A stretch of 47,222 bases of DNA from Acidobacteriota bacterium. Its GTDB lineage: Bacteria > Acidobacteriota > Terriglobia > Bryobacterales > Bryobacteraceae. The number at the start of each line of letters is the position of its first letter. The stretch's first letter is position 1. A program made the translations under genes and the position numbers. Below the pieces are notes generated by a model. The model saw only the letters and a list, made by a program, of their open reading frames with translations. It did not search any database and was not told the DNA's origin. Positions 16,386 to 25,101 of the stretch are shown in pieces. Where the stretch lies: positions 1-47,222 of the forward strand of contig SYLY01000153.1 of assembly GCA_005808475.1 (NCBI GenBank). Reading direction: 5' to 3'.

Positions 16386-17908
16386 TGAATCGAAACCGTC
16401 GCCGTGCCCTGGCTATTGCGGCCGCCCGTCAGAATTCGGATGGGAACCGCGTCACCCTGCTGCGTGGCGGCTGGGACGCGCGCGTTGATCTGGATCATTC
16501 CCGCGACGATGCCGGGCGCGCCGCCCCTGTAGAGGATCTCCGCCGCGGCGCCTCCGATGAAGACCTGCACCGCCAGTTCGGGCTCGGGCGGCGGCAGGAC
16601 GGTGATCTTGCCGTCGATGCCGGGCGGATTCGTCTGGCCTTCGCCCGTCGCGTAGATCTGGACGATCGAGCCGCGCCCGGCTGGATTGGCGGGCGTGTTC
16701 AGCGTGAAGTCCTCGTTGAGGATCGCGCCCGCGCCGCCGCCCGTGGCGGTCTGCGTGAAGATGCCCGGAGCCGTTGCGGCGACATCGCTGGGGAACGCGG
16801 CCGACCGCTTGCCATCGAACTCGATCACCACCTGCGTGCGCGTCTTGCCGGCCACCGAGTACGGCACGATCGCCGAGACCTGGTTGGTGAACGAATAGAT
16901 CAACGGCGCTGGAACGTCGTCGAACAGCAGCCGCGTGCGCGCCACCTCGGTGGAGAAGAAGCCATCGGAGACCTCGTACAACGCGATCGGATCCGCTCCG
17001 AAGCGGTCGCCGAAGACGACGACGATTTCCCCCGGCGCGATCGCGCCGCCGAGAAAGCTGGCCGCGTTGAGGATGCTGGTAATCCGCGGCGATTCCGAAG
17101 CCTCCTGCGTAATCGTGAAGACCTGATCCTGCACGTTGATCGTACCGAGGCGCCGTGCGTTCCCCGTGCGGGCATCCACGCGCCAGGCGACCGTGCCGTG
17201 GGCGTTCCCGTTGGTGGCGCCGGTCAAGGCGATCCATGTCTGGCTGCGTGTGGCGGTCCAGGAGCAGGTGGCCGTCACATCGATGGAACCCGCGCCACCC
17301 GCGGCGGGAACGGTGATCGCGCTCGACGAGATTCGCACGTTGCAGCCCACGCCGTTCTGGGTGACGGTGAACTGGCGTCCGCCGGCGGTGATGATGCCGA
17401 TTCGCGTATCGGCGCCGGTGTTGGCGTCGAACGCGAACGAGACGGCGGCGTCCCCGGTCCCGGCGGACGTCGACACGCGCAGCCACGCGCTGTTGCTCGA
17501 CGCGGTCCACGCGCAACGGGTGGTAATGCGGAAGCTGCCTGTTCCGGCGGAGGAGGAAACACGTTCGCCGAGCGCGCTGAGATTGAATTCGCAATTGCCG
17601 GCCGCTTGCGTTACGTTGAATCGCGCGTTGCCGACGGTGATGGAGCCCGTGCGTCCGGAGGGCGTGGGGTTGCTGTCGATACGGTAGCCGATGCTTCCGT
17701 TGCCGGTGCCACTGGCGCCAAACGAGATCGTCAGCCACGAAGGATCGCTCGATACCGCGGTTCGGGCGCACGTGCCGGCGCTGGCCGTCACGGTGAACTG
17801 GCCGGTAGTGTCGGGCGAGGCGGGAGCGTTGACGCTTGCCGGATTCACCGTGAACGTGCACTGAGCCCACACGCAACACGGCAGCGCCAGCAGGACAAGC
17901 TTCCTCAT
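16382..17908 (-). CDS. Secreted BACON-repeat protein with TIGR03437 C-terminal domain
   Basis: Protein of 508 aa with a signal peptide ([16 protein letters not shown]), three BACON-type beta-sandwich repeats of about 80-85 aa (marked by SDPSWLTIS, SNSAWLRVS, RSQTWIALT and by closing FNVTQ, FTVTQ, FTITQ strands), and a C-terminal TIGR03437 domain (ILNAASFLGGAIAPGEIV, YATGEGQTNPPG). TIGR03437 was defined from Solibacter and is a strong phylum marker. BACON repeats are thought to bind carbohydrate or mucin; the role here is unknown. The ATG overlaps the queE stop by 4 nt and the stop overlaps the trpC start by 4 nt, a surprising position for a secreted structural protein. Confidence 0.88.
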   Translation of the reverse strand: MRKLVLLALPCCVWAQCTFTVNPASVNAPASPDTTGQFTVTASAGTCARTAVSSDPSWLTISFGASGTGNGSIGYRIDSNPTPSGRTGSITVGNARFNVTQAAGNCEFNLSALGERVSSSAGTGSFRITTRCAWTASSNSAWLRVSTSAGTGDAAVSFAFDANTGADTRIGIITAGGRQFTVTQNGVGCNVRISSSAITVPAAGGAGSIDVTATCSWTATRSQTWIALTGATNGNAHGTVAWRVDARTGNARRLGTINVQDQVFTITQEASESPRITSILNAASFLGGAIAPGEIVVVFGDRFGADPIALYEVSDGFFSTEVARTRLLFDDVPAPLIYSFTNQVSAIVPYSVAGKTRTQVVIEFDGKRSAAFPSDVAATAPGIFTQTATGGGAGAILNEDFTLNTPANPAGRGSIVQIYATGEGQTNPPGIDGKITVLPPPEPELAVQVFIGGAAAEILYRGGAPGIVAGMIQINARVPAATQQGDAVPIRILTGGRNSQGTATVSIQ

Positions 17909-18588
17909 GTTCCTCTCCTGTTACCATACAACGCGATGTGCAACCGGGGCGAAAATCGATAGCCGCGCCGCTTGCAGATTTCGGCCACCCACGGGCCGCG
18001 CTCGTCCAGGGTTTCGCGCGACGTGCCCTCCGGCATCAGAAGGACCTTCTCCGGCGGCGCCGCGACCACCGCCGCGATGCGCTCGATCTCCTCGAGGTCG
18101 GACTCCGCCGCCACGACGAACTTGAGCTGATAGTCGAACTGGGAAGTGAGGCGGCGCAACACGTCCGGGTTGAACCGGAGCCGGTCGTGCGCGGCGGCCC
18201 AGCGCCCTCCGTCGATTTCCCGCGGCGTCGAGTTGGCGAGTTTCGGGCTGACGCTCATCAAGTCGCACGCCACATCGGTCCACACCGTGCCCGCGGTCTC
18301 GATGGTGATGTGCATCCCCGCGTCCCGCAGCGCGCGCGTCAGGCCGCCGATCTCGGGCGCGATCATCGGCTCGCCGCCGGTGACCACGGCGTGCCGGGCG
18401 GGATGGCTTCGTGCGTAGTCCACGATCTCTTGCACGGACATCTCCGCGCCCTGCGGATTCCACGACGTGTAGGGGGTGTCGCACCAGGAACAGCGCAGGT
18501 TGCAGCCCGACGTTCGAATGAACACGCTGGGCACGCCCATCAGCAATCCTTCGCCCTGGACGGAATAGAAGAGCTCAGAGATCCACAT
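17905..18588 (-). CDS. queE: 7-carboxy-7-deazaguanine synthase (radical SAM)
   Basis: QueE of 227 aa. It converts 6-carboxy-5,6,7,8-tetrahydropterin to 7-carboxy-7-deazaguanine in queuosine/preQ0 synthesis using a radical SAM [4Fe-4S] cluster. The cluster motif is CNLRCSWC (CxxxCxxC) after the family start text [18 protein letters not shown], an SPK segment and an [12 protein letters not shown]-terminus are also visible. The start at ATG 18588 gives the canonical [10 protein letters not shown]-terminus; longer in-frame versions run into queC. It overlaps queC by 14 nt. If queC is truly broken, the QueE product could not be turned into preQ0 by this operon. Confidence 0.95.
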   Translation of the reverse strand: MWISELFYSVQGEGLLMGVPSVFIRTSGCNLRCSWCDTPYTSWNPQGAEMSVQEIVDYARSHPARHAVVTGGEPMIAPEIGGLTRALRDAGMHITIETAGTVWTDVACDLMSVSPKLANSTPREIDGGRWAAAHDRLRFNPDVLRRLTSQFDYQLKFVVAAESDLEEIERIAAVVAAPPEKVLLMPEGTSRETLDERGPWVAEICKRRGYRFSPRLHIALYGNRRGT

Positions 18589-19264
18589 AGGCGAGCGGAT
18601 CGGCGGCGCCGGCCTCGGCGAATCCCCGGCGGCGTAGGATACAGGAATCGCAGGCGCCGCAGGCACGCCCATCGGGCGCGGGATCGTAGCAGGAATGGGT
18701 GAGCGAAAAATCCACTCCCAGTTCCAACCCGAGCCGCACGATTCCGGACTTGGTCAAGTGCAACAAAGGCGTGTGAATTCTCAGCCGCGACGAGCCTTCC
18801 ACGCCGGCTCGCGTCGCCAGGTTCGCCATTCGCTCGAACGATTCGATGTACTCGGGGCGGCAGTCCGGATAGCCCTAGTAGTCGACGGCGTTGACACCGA
18901 GGAAAACGTCGCTCGCGCCGAGCACCTCCGCCCATGCCAATGCGTAAGAGAGAAAGATCGTGTTGCGCGCCGGAACGTAGGTGACGGGAATGCCCTGCCC
19001 CATCGCCGCCTCGTCGCGATGCTTGGGAACGTCGATGTCCGCGGTAAGGGCGCTGCCGCCGATCCACCGCAGGTCGACGCGCGCCACGGCGTGCCGGGCC
19101 GCAGCCAGCGATTCCGCCACGCGCGCGGCCGCATCGAGTTCGCGCAGGTGCCGCTGTCCGTAGTCGAAGCTGAGCGCGTGGCAGGAGAATCCATCGCGGC
19201 TCGCGCACGCAAGCGTCACCGCCGAGTCGAGCCCGCCACTCAGCAGGCAGACCGCGTTAGGCAC
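18575..19264 (-). pseudogene. queC: 7-cyano-7-deazaguanine synthase interrupted by an in-frame amber codon
   Basis: QueC (ATP-dependent conversion of 7-carboxy-7-deazaguanine to preQ0) would be 229 aa, normal for the family. The N-terminal part has the ATP-pyrophosphatase P-loop SGGLDSAV and [13 protein letters not shown]; the C-terminal part in the same frame has the zinc-binding cysteines ([17 protein letters not shown]). Between them, at plus coordinates 18875-18877, a TAG stops the frame directly after GVNAVDY; the codon after it continues [16 protein letters not shown]. Known QueC proteins read [11 protein letters not shown] here, so a Ser codon TCG has become TAG by one base. The ATG overlaps the MFS gene end by 8 nt. 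This could be a true pseudogene, amber readthrough or a consensus error. Confidence 0.85.
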
Positions 19265-20465
19265 GCCGCGAGCCGGGCCGGTCGTCCGGCAACATGCGAG
19301 CGAGGAAGAATCCGGCGGCGGGGAACAGCGCCAAAACGAACAGAACGCGGTGCATCGACCACAGGTCGGACGCCCATCCGGTCAACGGCACGAACAGCAA
19401 ACCCGACATGCCCCACGAGAATCCCATCATCAGCGCCGACACGGTGCTGGTCTGCCCCGGAGCGAGTTCCTGCGCCATCACCACGTTCACCGGAATGGTG
19501 AACAGCAGCACCAGGCCGCCGAGAAGCAGCCCCGTCAACGACACCCAACCGGTGGCGGCGAAGAACAGAATCAGCAACGGCACGGATCCGAGGAACGAGA
19601 ACATAATCACTTTTCGCCCGCCCAGCTTGTCGGCCAAGGTCCCGCCCACCATCCCGCCGATCGCGCCCGAGGCGAGATAGAACGAAAGCACGTAGTTCGA
19701 TTGATCCACCGAAAAGCCACGCTCGCGGCTCAGGTAGAGCGGCAGCATCTGCGTGAAGGTGACCTGCACGATGGAGCGGATGAACACGCAGAAATAGAGG
19801 ATCGTCAGCGGACGCCGCACCGCGCGCAAGGGTTCGAGATCGAACCGCACCCGTTGGGCGGGGCGCGGAACTTCCGGCAACGTGGCCCAAAGCAGAGCGC
19901 TGCACAGAATGCCGGGAACCGCCGCCCAATGCGTGTGCTCGAATCCGAGCCAGTTGGGGACGAACGAGAAGAAGGTGGGTCCCAGCGCCATGCCGAGCGT
20001 CCCGGCGCTGATGAAGTAGGCCATCCATCGAGCGCGCGCTTCGGCGACCCCCATCGTGACGCGCGCCGACGCCTGCGGGTGGAACGCCGCCACTCCGGCG
20101 CCGCCGAGGAACACGAGCGGCAGCAGCCAGCCAAACGACGGCGCCAGATTCAGCGACGAAATGAAGATCCCGGCGATAGCCGGCGAGAGCACCGTGAACA
20201 GACGCGTGTGGAACCGGTCGGAGAGCAGCCCGTAGAGAGGCTGGCAAACGGACGAGGAGAACACGAGCAGTCCGCCGAGGATTCCGGCCTGCGTCAGCGA
20301 CAGCCCGAGGGTTTCGGCCAGACGAGGCTGTAGCGCGCTGAGCGCGGCCGAGTACAGGTCGATGAAGAAGTGCCCCAGCGACAGCAGCGCCAGCGCCATC
20401 GCTCCGGTTCGAATCGTGGGCATGGCGGCTCGGGGGAGGGCCGCGGCGCCCGAGGTGGAAGACAT
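19257..20465 (-). CDS. MFS transporter, fosmidomycin-resistance (Fsr) like
   Basis: Major facilitator of 402 aa with about twelve hydrophobic helices. [19 protein letters not shown] near the N-terminus and [13 protein letters not shown] after helix 4 are typical of the fosmidomycin resistance protein group of proton-driven exporters. The substrate is unknown. It is the first gene of a minus-strand chain that continues with an 8-nt overlap into queC. A TAGAAT box (plus 20481-20486) lies 15 nt before the ATG, giving a leader of only a few bases. It follows the terminator of the large repeat protein gene. Confidence 0.85.
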   Translation of the reverse strand: MSSTSGAAALPRAAMPTIRTGAMALALLSLGHFFIDLYSAALSALQPRLAETLGLSLTQAGILGGLLVFSSSVCQPLYGLLSDRFHTRLFTVLSPAIAGIFISSLNLAPSFGWLLPLVFLGGAGVAAFHPQASARVTMGVAEARARWMAYFISAGTLGMALGPTFFSFVPNWLGFEHTHWAAVPGILCSALLWATLPEVPRPAQRVRFDLEPLRAVRRPLTILYFCVFIRSIVQVTFTQMLPLYLSRERGFSVDQSNYVLSFYLASGAIGGMVGGTLADKLGGRKVIMFSFLGSVPLLILFFAATGWVSLTGLLLGGLVLLFTIPVNVVMAQELAPGQTSTVSALMMGFSWGMSGLLFVPLTGWASDLWSMHRVLFVLALFPAAGFFLARMLPDDRPGSRRA

Positions 20466-20494
20466 TCCGGGGATCTTCTTATTCTAAAGCGAAA

Positions 20495-20524
20495 CCGGGG
20501 AAGCGCCTCGCGACGCTTCCCCGG
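20495..20524 (-). terminator. Intrinsic terminator-like hairpin after the large BACON-type gene
   Basis: A perfect 11-bp stem (ccggggaagcg at 20495-20505, cgcttccccgg at 20514-20524) with an 8-nt loop. On the minus strand it is followed by TTTCGCTTTAGAAT, a T-rich though not uninterrupted tract. It sits 22 nt after the stop of the 20546-23851 gene and before the MFS promoter. Confidence 0.75.
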
Positions 20525-20545
20525 CGATTCGTTCCGGCTTGGACG

Positions 20546-23500
20546 TTACTGTACCGCGATCGTGGAGCCAGCGGGACTGGTGAACGTCCCCACCGACACT
20601 TCGATCGGCACGGCCGCCCCGGTTTGCGCGTTCGCGGCAACCACCGCGTTCACCTGAAACACGCCCGAAACCAGCGTCGGAGCCGAACCGGCGTACACCA
20701 CCTCGGCGTCCTGTCCGCCGATCCGCACGCGGACCGGAAGCAGGGGCCGCCGCAACTGTTGGGCCGTCGTGGGCACCAGGCCGTCCACTCCGACCGGCGC
20801 CGTCGCGCCCTCTCCGGTGGCGTAGATAGTGACGATCGAGTTGCGGGGCGCGGGCGTGGAAGCGCCGTTGACCGTGTTGTTCTCGTTCACCACCGCGGCT
20901 TGTCCGGCCTGATTCAGCCGGAACATCCCGGGCGCGGCGTCCACTACGCGGAGTTCGATGGCTTGCGATAACACGCCGTTGCTCTCCACCTGCACTCGTG
21001 ACGTGGCTCTGCCTGCCACCGCGTAGGGCACCACGCAGTTGATCTGCGTGGAGTTGATGAACAGCATCGGAGCCGGCGTTCCATCGAACAACACCCGAAC
21101 GTTGGCGAGCGTGGTATCGACGTTGCCGTTGGCGGCGATTCGGAGGTTGGTCGCCGGAATCGTGCCGACGTTGCCGATGAACAGCGTGACGATGAGGCCG
21201 GGCACGGCGGAGGTCGGCTGGAAGGTCGCGCTATGGACCACCTGCGTCACCACCGGCGCTTGGGGTTGATTCACCGTCAAAGTCACATTGACGATGCGCG
21301 GGCTGTTGGAAGCGCTGGTGGAACTGACGATGACCGTCCCCGTGTAGGTGCCGGGCGACAACGCGCCCGGATTGACCGAGACGCTGATTTCGGCGGGGGC
21401 GTTGCCGAGCGGCGGGGTCGCCTGGAGCCAGCTATTCTGCGGCTGAGTGGCGACCGTGAAGGGGAATGCATCTCCGCTCGACGTCAACGAAACGGTCTGC
21501 GCGGCGACATTGGGTCCGCCTTGCACGAACGTGAAGTTGAGCGTCTCGCGAGTGAGGTTCATGTTCGGCAGAATCCGGTTGACGTTGAGCGTCACCGGAA
21601 CCGTGATCGGGCGGAAGTTCGGAGCGTTCACCGGGGTGATGGTAACCAACCCGGTGTAGGCGCCTGCTGGCAATTGCGATCCGTTAGCGGTGACGGTCAG
21701 ATCCTGCGGCGTGATGCCATCGGCGGGGACGACATTGAGCCAGTTGGTTCCGTTGTTCAGAGCGATCGCAACGGTGAAGGCCACTCGTCCTTCCGGATTG
21801 AGACGAACCGCCAGAGTCTGGGCGGGTGGAGCGGGAGCCCCGGCATTCTGGTTGAACGTCAACTGAACCGGCGTCACCGTGAAGTCCTGCGCCTGCCCCC
21901 CGAGGTTCAAAACGATCGGCACCAGTTGGGGCGAGTTGACCGCGTTCGACGTGACCGCGATGACTCCGGCATAGACTCCAGGCGCCAGCGAGCCCGGGTT
22001 GACGCCCACGGAAACGGGTTCCGGCGCCGTGGTTCCCTGCGCGCGTGACACCACCAGCCAGGGATTCTGATCCGCTGTCCCGGTAGTCAGCGTGTACGCC
22101 AAGGGGGTGCTTCCCAGAATCCGAAGACTCTGATTGTCTGGCAGCGGACGTCCCACCGTATGACTGAACAAGAGCGGCGTGTTGCTCACCATCAAGACCG
22201 GCTGCGACGAAACCAGCAGACGCACCGGAATCACCGTCGGAGTAGTCGATCCGTCCGTCTGCGCGACGCTGATCGATCCGGTATAGACGCCGCCCGGCAG
22301 ACCGGCTGGATTCACGTTGACCGTAATGTTAGCGGGCGTGGTGGCCGCGCTCAGAGAGGCGGTGAGCCATCCGCCGCCGCTATTCGCCGTGATTCCAATT
22401 GCCGCCGCGGCGCCGGTGGACGTCACCTGCAACACGCGGTCGGAGTGCGCCGCGCCGCCCTGTTGAATCGCGAAAGAAAGGTAGTTCTCGCTCACCCGGA
22501 TCGATGCGCCGGCGGTCACCACCAACTGCACGGGGATGCTGACGGGGCTGTTGGCGAAATTTCCGTTGATCTTGACCGTGCCGTTGTAGGTCCCCGGCGT
22601 CAGGCCGCCCGGCTCCGCGCCGACCACCACCGGGGAGGGCGTCCCACCGCGCGGTGGCGCGATCGCCAGCCACTGTCCGCCGTTGGTGGTCTCGGTCGTC
22701 ACCGTGAAGGGAACGGGAGTCGTCGAGGTCACCATCACCACTTGCCGCGGAGTCGCGGGTCCGCCGTTCTGGAAGCTGAATCGCAATCCAGTGGATGGCG
22801 ACACGGTCACGATCGGATCCGTGGTCACTCGCAACGTAGCCGGCACCTCCAACGGGCTGTTGGTAGCCGCCGTCGATATGATGCGAAGCTTCGCCGTGTA
22901 GTTGCCCGCCGCCAAAGCCGCCACCGCCGCCGTCAACGGAACCTGCGCCGGAGTGGTGAACGTCGCGTTCGGATTGGGCGTACTGAGCCAGTTTCCGCCC
23001 GTCTCGGTCACGATCTGGAGCGCAAACGGGATCGATCCGGAGGTGCTCGTCACGAACAGCACCGAGTCCGATGTCCCGCCCGAGCCAGCCTGCAAGTCGA
23101 AACTCACCGACGCTTGCGACACCGACAATCGCGACTCCTCCAACACCTGCAGGATCACGTTGATCTGTAGACCGTTGTTGCCCGCCCCAGGCGCGGTCAG
23201 GGTGATCACACCGCTATAGGTGCCCACCGGGAGGTTGGCCGCGTTCGCGATGGATACGTTCACGTTCGCCGGAATGCCCGGAGCGCCTGTGGTCCCCGAC
23301 GCTGGATCGATTCGGAGCCAGTCGCCGCCGCTCGCCGTCACGCCAGTTGCCGAGAAGTTGATCCCGGACTGCGTTCCCGTGACTCCGAGTGGCTGCGCGG
23401 CGGGAGCTTGGCCGCCACGCGAGAACTGGAACCGGAGCGTCGTCGACGCCGGCTGCAACAGCGGCAGATCGCTCACCACGAACGTCACCGGGATGGTCAG

Positions 23501-23851
23501 AGTCGCGCCGCCCTGCGGCGAGATCGACACCGATCCGGTGTAAACGTTCGGAATCAGCGGCGGAGCGATGCTCGGATTTACCAACACGGTGAGACTTGCC
23601 GGGGTGGTCGTGTTATTTTGACCCACCAGGAGCCACGCTCCGCCATTCTGCGTCGCCGAACTCACCGTGATCGGCACGTTGGCCGTCGACGTGATATCGA
23701 CCGTTTGGGTCAGGATGCTGGAGCCGGGAGCCGTCCGCTGATACACGAAGTACAACGACGATCGGGTCGCCGACAGAGTCTGGGCTTGTGCCGACGAAGC
23801 GGCCGCGAACGCCACGAGGGCGGCGCAATTCAGGAGTTGCCGGATTGACAT
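20546..23851 (-). CDS. Very large secreted repeat protein: eight BACON-like beta domains plus TIGR03437 domain
   Basis: Protein of 1101 aa with a signal peptide (AALVAFAAASSAQAQ), then eight tandem beta-sandwich units of about 85-95 aa. Each unit shows a hydrophobic LxFxxxxG strand, a GGxWLxxxP turn (GGAWLLVG, GGDWLRIDP, GGNWLSTP, GGQWLAIAP, GGGWLTAS, QNPWLVVS, GTNWLNVVP, QNSWLQATP) and a closing P.G.YxGxVxI strand. The C-terminal 230 aa are TIGR03437 (TIYATGEGATAPVGVDG). Such proteins are presumably extracellular and adhesive or carbohydrate-binding; no catalytic motif is visible. I chose ATG 23851 because it gives the signal peptide and has aggacgagg upstream; a longer reading from 23944 lacks support. 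Composition is Thr/Ser/Val rich, unlike its neighbours. Confidence 0.88.
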   Translation of the reverse strand: MSIRQLLNCAALVAFAAASSAQAQTLSATRSSLYFVYQRTAPGSSILTQTVDITSTANVPITVSSATQNGGAWLLVGQNNTTTPASLTVLVNPSIAPPLIPNVYTGSVSISPQGGATLTIPVTFVVSDLPLLQPASTTLRFQFSRGGQAPAAQPLGVTGTQSGINFSATGVTASGGDWLRIDPASGTTGAPGIPANVNVSIANAANLPVGTYSGVITLTAPGAGNNGLQINVILQVLEESRLSVSQASVSFDLQAGSGGTSDSVLFVTSTSGSIPFALQIVTETGGNWLSTPNPNATFTTPAQVPLTAAVAALAAGNYTAKLRIISTAATNSPLEVPATLRVTTDPIVTVSPSTGLRFSFQNGGPATPRQVVMVTSTTPVPFTVTTETTNGGQWLAIAPPRGGTPSPVVVGAEPGGLTPGTYNGTVKINGNFANSPVSIPVQLVVTAGASIRVSENYLSFAIQQGGAAHSDRVLQVTSTGAAAAIGITANSGGGWLTASLSAATTPANITVNVNPAGLPGGVYTGSISVAQTDGSTTPTVIPVRLLVSSQPVLMVSNTPLLFSHTVGRPLPDNQSLRILGSTPLAYTLTTGTADQNPWLVVSRAQGTTAPEPVSVGVNPGSLAPGVYAGVIAVTSNAVNSPQLVPIVLNLGGQAQDFTVTPVQLTFNQNAGAPAPPAQTLAVRLNPEGRVAFTVAIALNNGTNWLNVVPADGITPQDLTVTANGSQLPAGAYTGLVTITPVNAPNFRPITVPVTLNVNRILPNMNLTRETLNFTFVQGGPNVAAQTVSLTSSGDAFPFTVATQPQNSWLQATPPLGNAPAEISVSVNPGALSPGTYTGTVIVSSTSASNSPRIVNVTLTVNQPQAPVVTQVVHSATFQPTSAVPGLIVTLFIGNVGTIPATNLRIAANGNVDTTLANVRVLFDGTPAPMLFINSTQINCVVPYAVAGRATSRVQVESNGVLSQAIELRVVDAAPGMFRLNQAGQAAVVNENNTVNGASTPAPRNSIVTIYATGEGATAPVGVDGLVPTTAQQLRRPLLPVRVRIGGQDAEVVYAGSAPTLVSGVFQVNAVVAANAQTGAAVPIEVSVGTFTSPAGSTIAVQ

Positions 23852-23961
23852 TGAGTGGTTCCTCGTCCTTTCATGTAGCACGTAGCGTACCACTCTCGCA
23901 ACAGGAATAAAAGAAAATGTTTTAACCATTTTTTTCGGCTCCACCCGCCACGGCGCGCGGC

Positions 23962-23967
23962 TACACT
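23962..23967 (+). promoter_or_regulatory. -10-like box before the methyltransferase gene
   Basis: TACACT lies exactly 6 nt before ATG 23974. No Shine-Dalgarno is present, consistent with a leaderless mRNA. Confidence 0.4.
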
Positions 23968-23973
23968 GACACT

Positions 23974-24543
23974 ATGGCCAATCCTTTCAACGCGGACGCC
24001 ACGGCCGCCGGTTACGCGACATCGCGCCCGCCCGTGCATCCGCGCGTCATGGAACGCGCCGCCGCTCGTCCCGAAGGCCATCGGCGACGGCGGGCGGTCG
24101 ATATAGGCTGTGGCGCCGGGCTCCGCACCGCCGCGCTCGCGCCCTACGCCCGCCACTGCATCGGGATGGATCCGGCCATCGATCTGCTGTCCGCCGCCGG
24201 ATCGTTGAACTACGCCAATCTCGACCGCTTCTTCCCGGAAGCCGCCCGCGTCCTACGGGCTGACGGCGCCTTGCTGGTCCACGACTTCACCGCCGGTTGC
24301 GCCTTCCGCGACGACGCCAGCCTCTCCGAGTGGTTCCAACCGTTCGTGAATCACTATCCCAGGCCCACGAGCGAAGCCCGCCACCTGGACCCCGGCATCC
24401 TGGGCGCGCTCGACTCGGGCTTTCGCGCTTTCGCCGCCGAAACGTTCGGGGCCGGCATAACGCACGATCCGGTCTTCTACACCGGATACATGATGACCGA
24501 GGCCAACATCCGCGGCTACTTTTCTCTGATGGTCCCGGTTTGA
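23974..24543 (+). CDS. SAM-dependent methyltransferase with an apparent internal deletion
   Basis: A 189-aa protein starting ADATAAGYATSRPPVHPRVM with the SAM-binding motif I VDIGCGAGLRTAAL and an acidic GMDP after strand 2. In ordinary class I methyltransferases about 35 residues should follow before the motif IDLLSAAGSLNYANLDRFFPEAARVLR; here GMDPA joins directly to IDLLSAAGS (around 24172-24180). The frame is intact, but the region forming the third strand and adenine-binding loop is missing, so activity is doubtful. The C-terminal half (LVHDFTAGCAF, WFQPFVNHYPRP) looks normal. The substrate is unknown. It may be co-transcribed with the DUF2721 gene starting 3 nt after its stop. Confidence 0.78.
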   Translation: MANPFNADATAAGYATSRPPVHPRVMERAAARPEGHRRRRAVDIGCGAGLRTAALAPYARHCIGMDPAIDLLSAAGSLNYANLDRFFPEAARVLRADGALLVHDFTAGCAFRDDASLSEWFQPFVNHYPRPTSEARHLDPGILGALDSGFRAFAAETFGAGITHDPVFYTGYMMTEANIRGYFSLMVPV

Positions 24544-24546
24544 GCC

Positions 24547-25083
24547 GTGCAGATCCACCTGCCATTTCTCTCCGAACTTCCATCGGCCACCGCCTTTCTC
24601 ACCGGACTCCTGACTCCCGCGTTACTCATTTCGGCATCAGGCACATTCATTCTCGGCACGTCGATCCGGCTGGGCCGCGTGGTGGACCGCACGCGTGGCA
24701 TTGCCGACCTGCTCGAGCACCTGGCGGACCGCACCGTGCCCGAACTCATGGACGCCAAGCGCCGCATGTTGACCGGACAGCTCGCCGTGCAGCGCGAGCG
24801 GGCGCGGCTGCTGCAGAGGGCGCTCTTCACTTTCTACATGGCCGCGATGAGCTTCGTCTGCACCAGCGTGATGATCGGCCTGCTGACCATCTTCGGCGGT
24901 CCGAGCTGGATCCCCGTGTTACCGGCGCTGGCGGGCGCCTTCGCGTTGTTCTACGCGAGCATCCTCATGATCATCGAGGTGCGGCGGTCGTTGGGCGTCC
25001 TCGAGACCGAGCACACCTTCATCAACGAGTTGGTGATCCTGCGTTCGGACACCCCGGCCCCGCCCTCCGATGAACTTCGCTAG
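24547..25083 (+). CDS. DUF2721 membrane protein
   Basis: Protein of 178 aa starting at GTG, 3 nt after the methyltransferase stop. It has one hydrophobic segment at about residues 16-38 (LTGLLTPALLISASGTFIL), a conserved cytoplasmic-looking stretch SIRLGRVVDRTRGI, a charged helix at about 60-88, and two further membrane helices at about 92-145. This is the DUF2721 pattern; its function is unknown. The stop codon forms one arm of a hairpin shared with the convergent prepilin peptidase gene. Confidence 0.85.
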   Translation: MQIHLPFLSELPSATAFLTGLLTPALLISASGTFILGTSIRLGRVVDRTRGIADLLEHLADRTVPELMDAKRRMLTGQLAVQRERARLLQRALFTFYMAAMSFVCTSVMIGLLTIFGGPSWIPVLPALAGAFALFYASILMIIEVRRSLGVLETEHTFINELVILRSDTPAPPSDELR

Positions 25084-25101
25084 GACGCGCCGGGCGTCCT
25101 A
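25081..25101. terminator. Bidirectional hairpin containing the stop codons of both convergent genes
   Basis: TAGGACGC (25081-25088), loop gccgg, GCGTCCTA (25094-25101): a perfect 8-bp stem. The first TAG is the stop of the DUF2721 gene and the final CTA is, on the minus strand, the TAG stop of the prepilin peptidase gene. No T-tract follows on either strand, so termination strength is uncertain. Confidence 0.6.

Noticed and set aside
22160..23170. Plus-strand frame with repeat-like text opposite the large beta-repeat gene
   Set aside because: Antisense image of the BACON-like repeats; no start signal and no motifs.
20546..23851. DNA-level tandem repeat or CRISPR array
   Set aside because: Units are protein-level repeats of about 270-290 nt, too diverged in DNA and far longer than CRISPR repeats.
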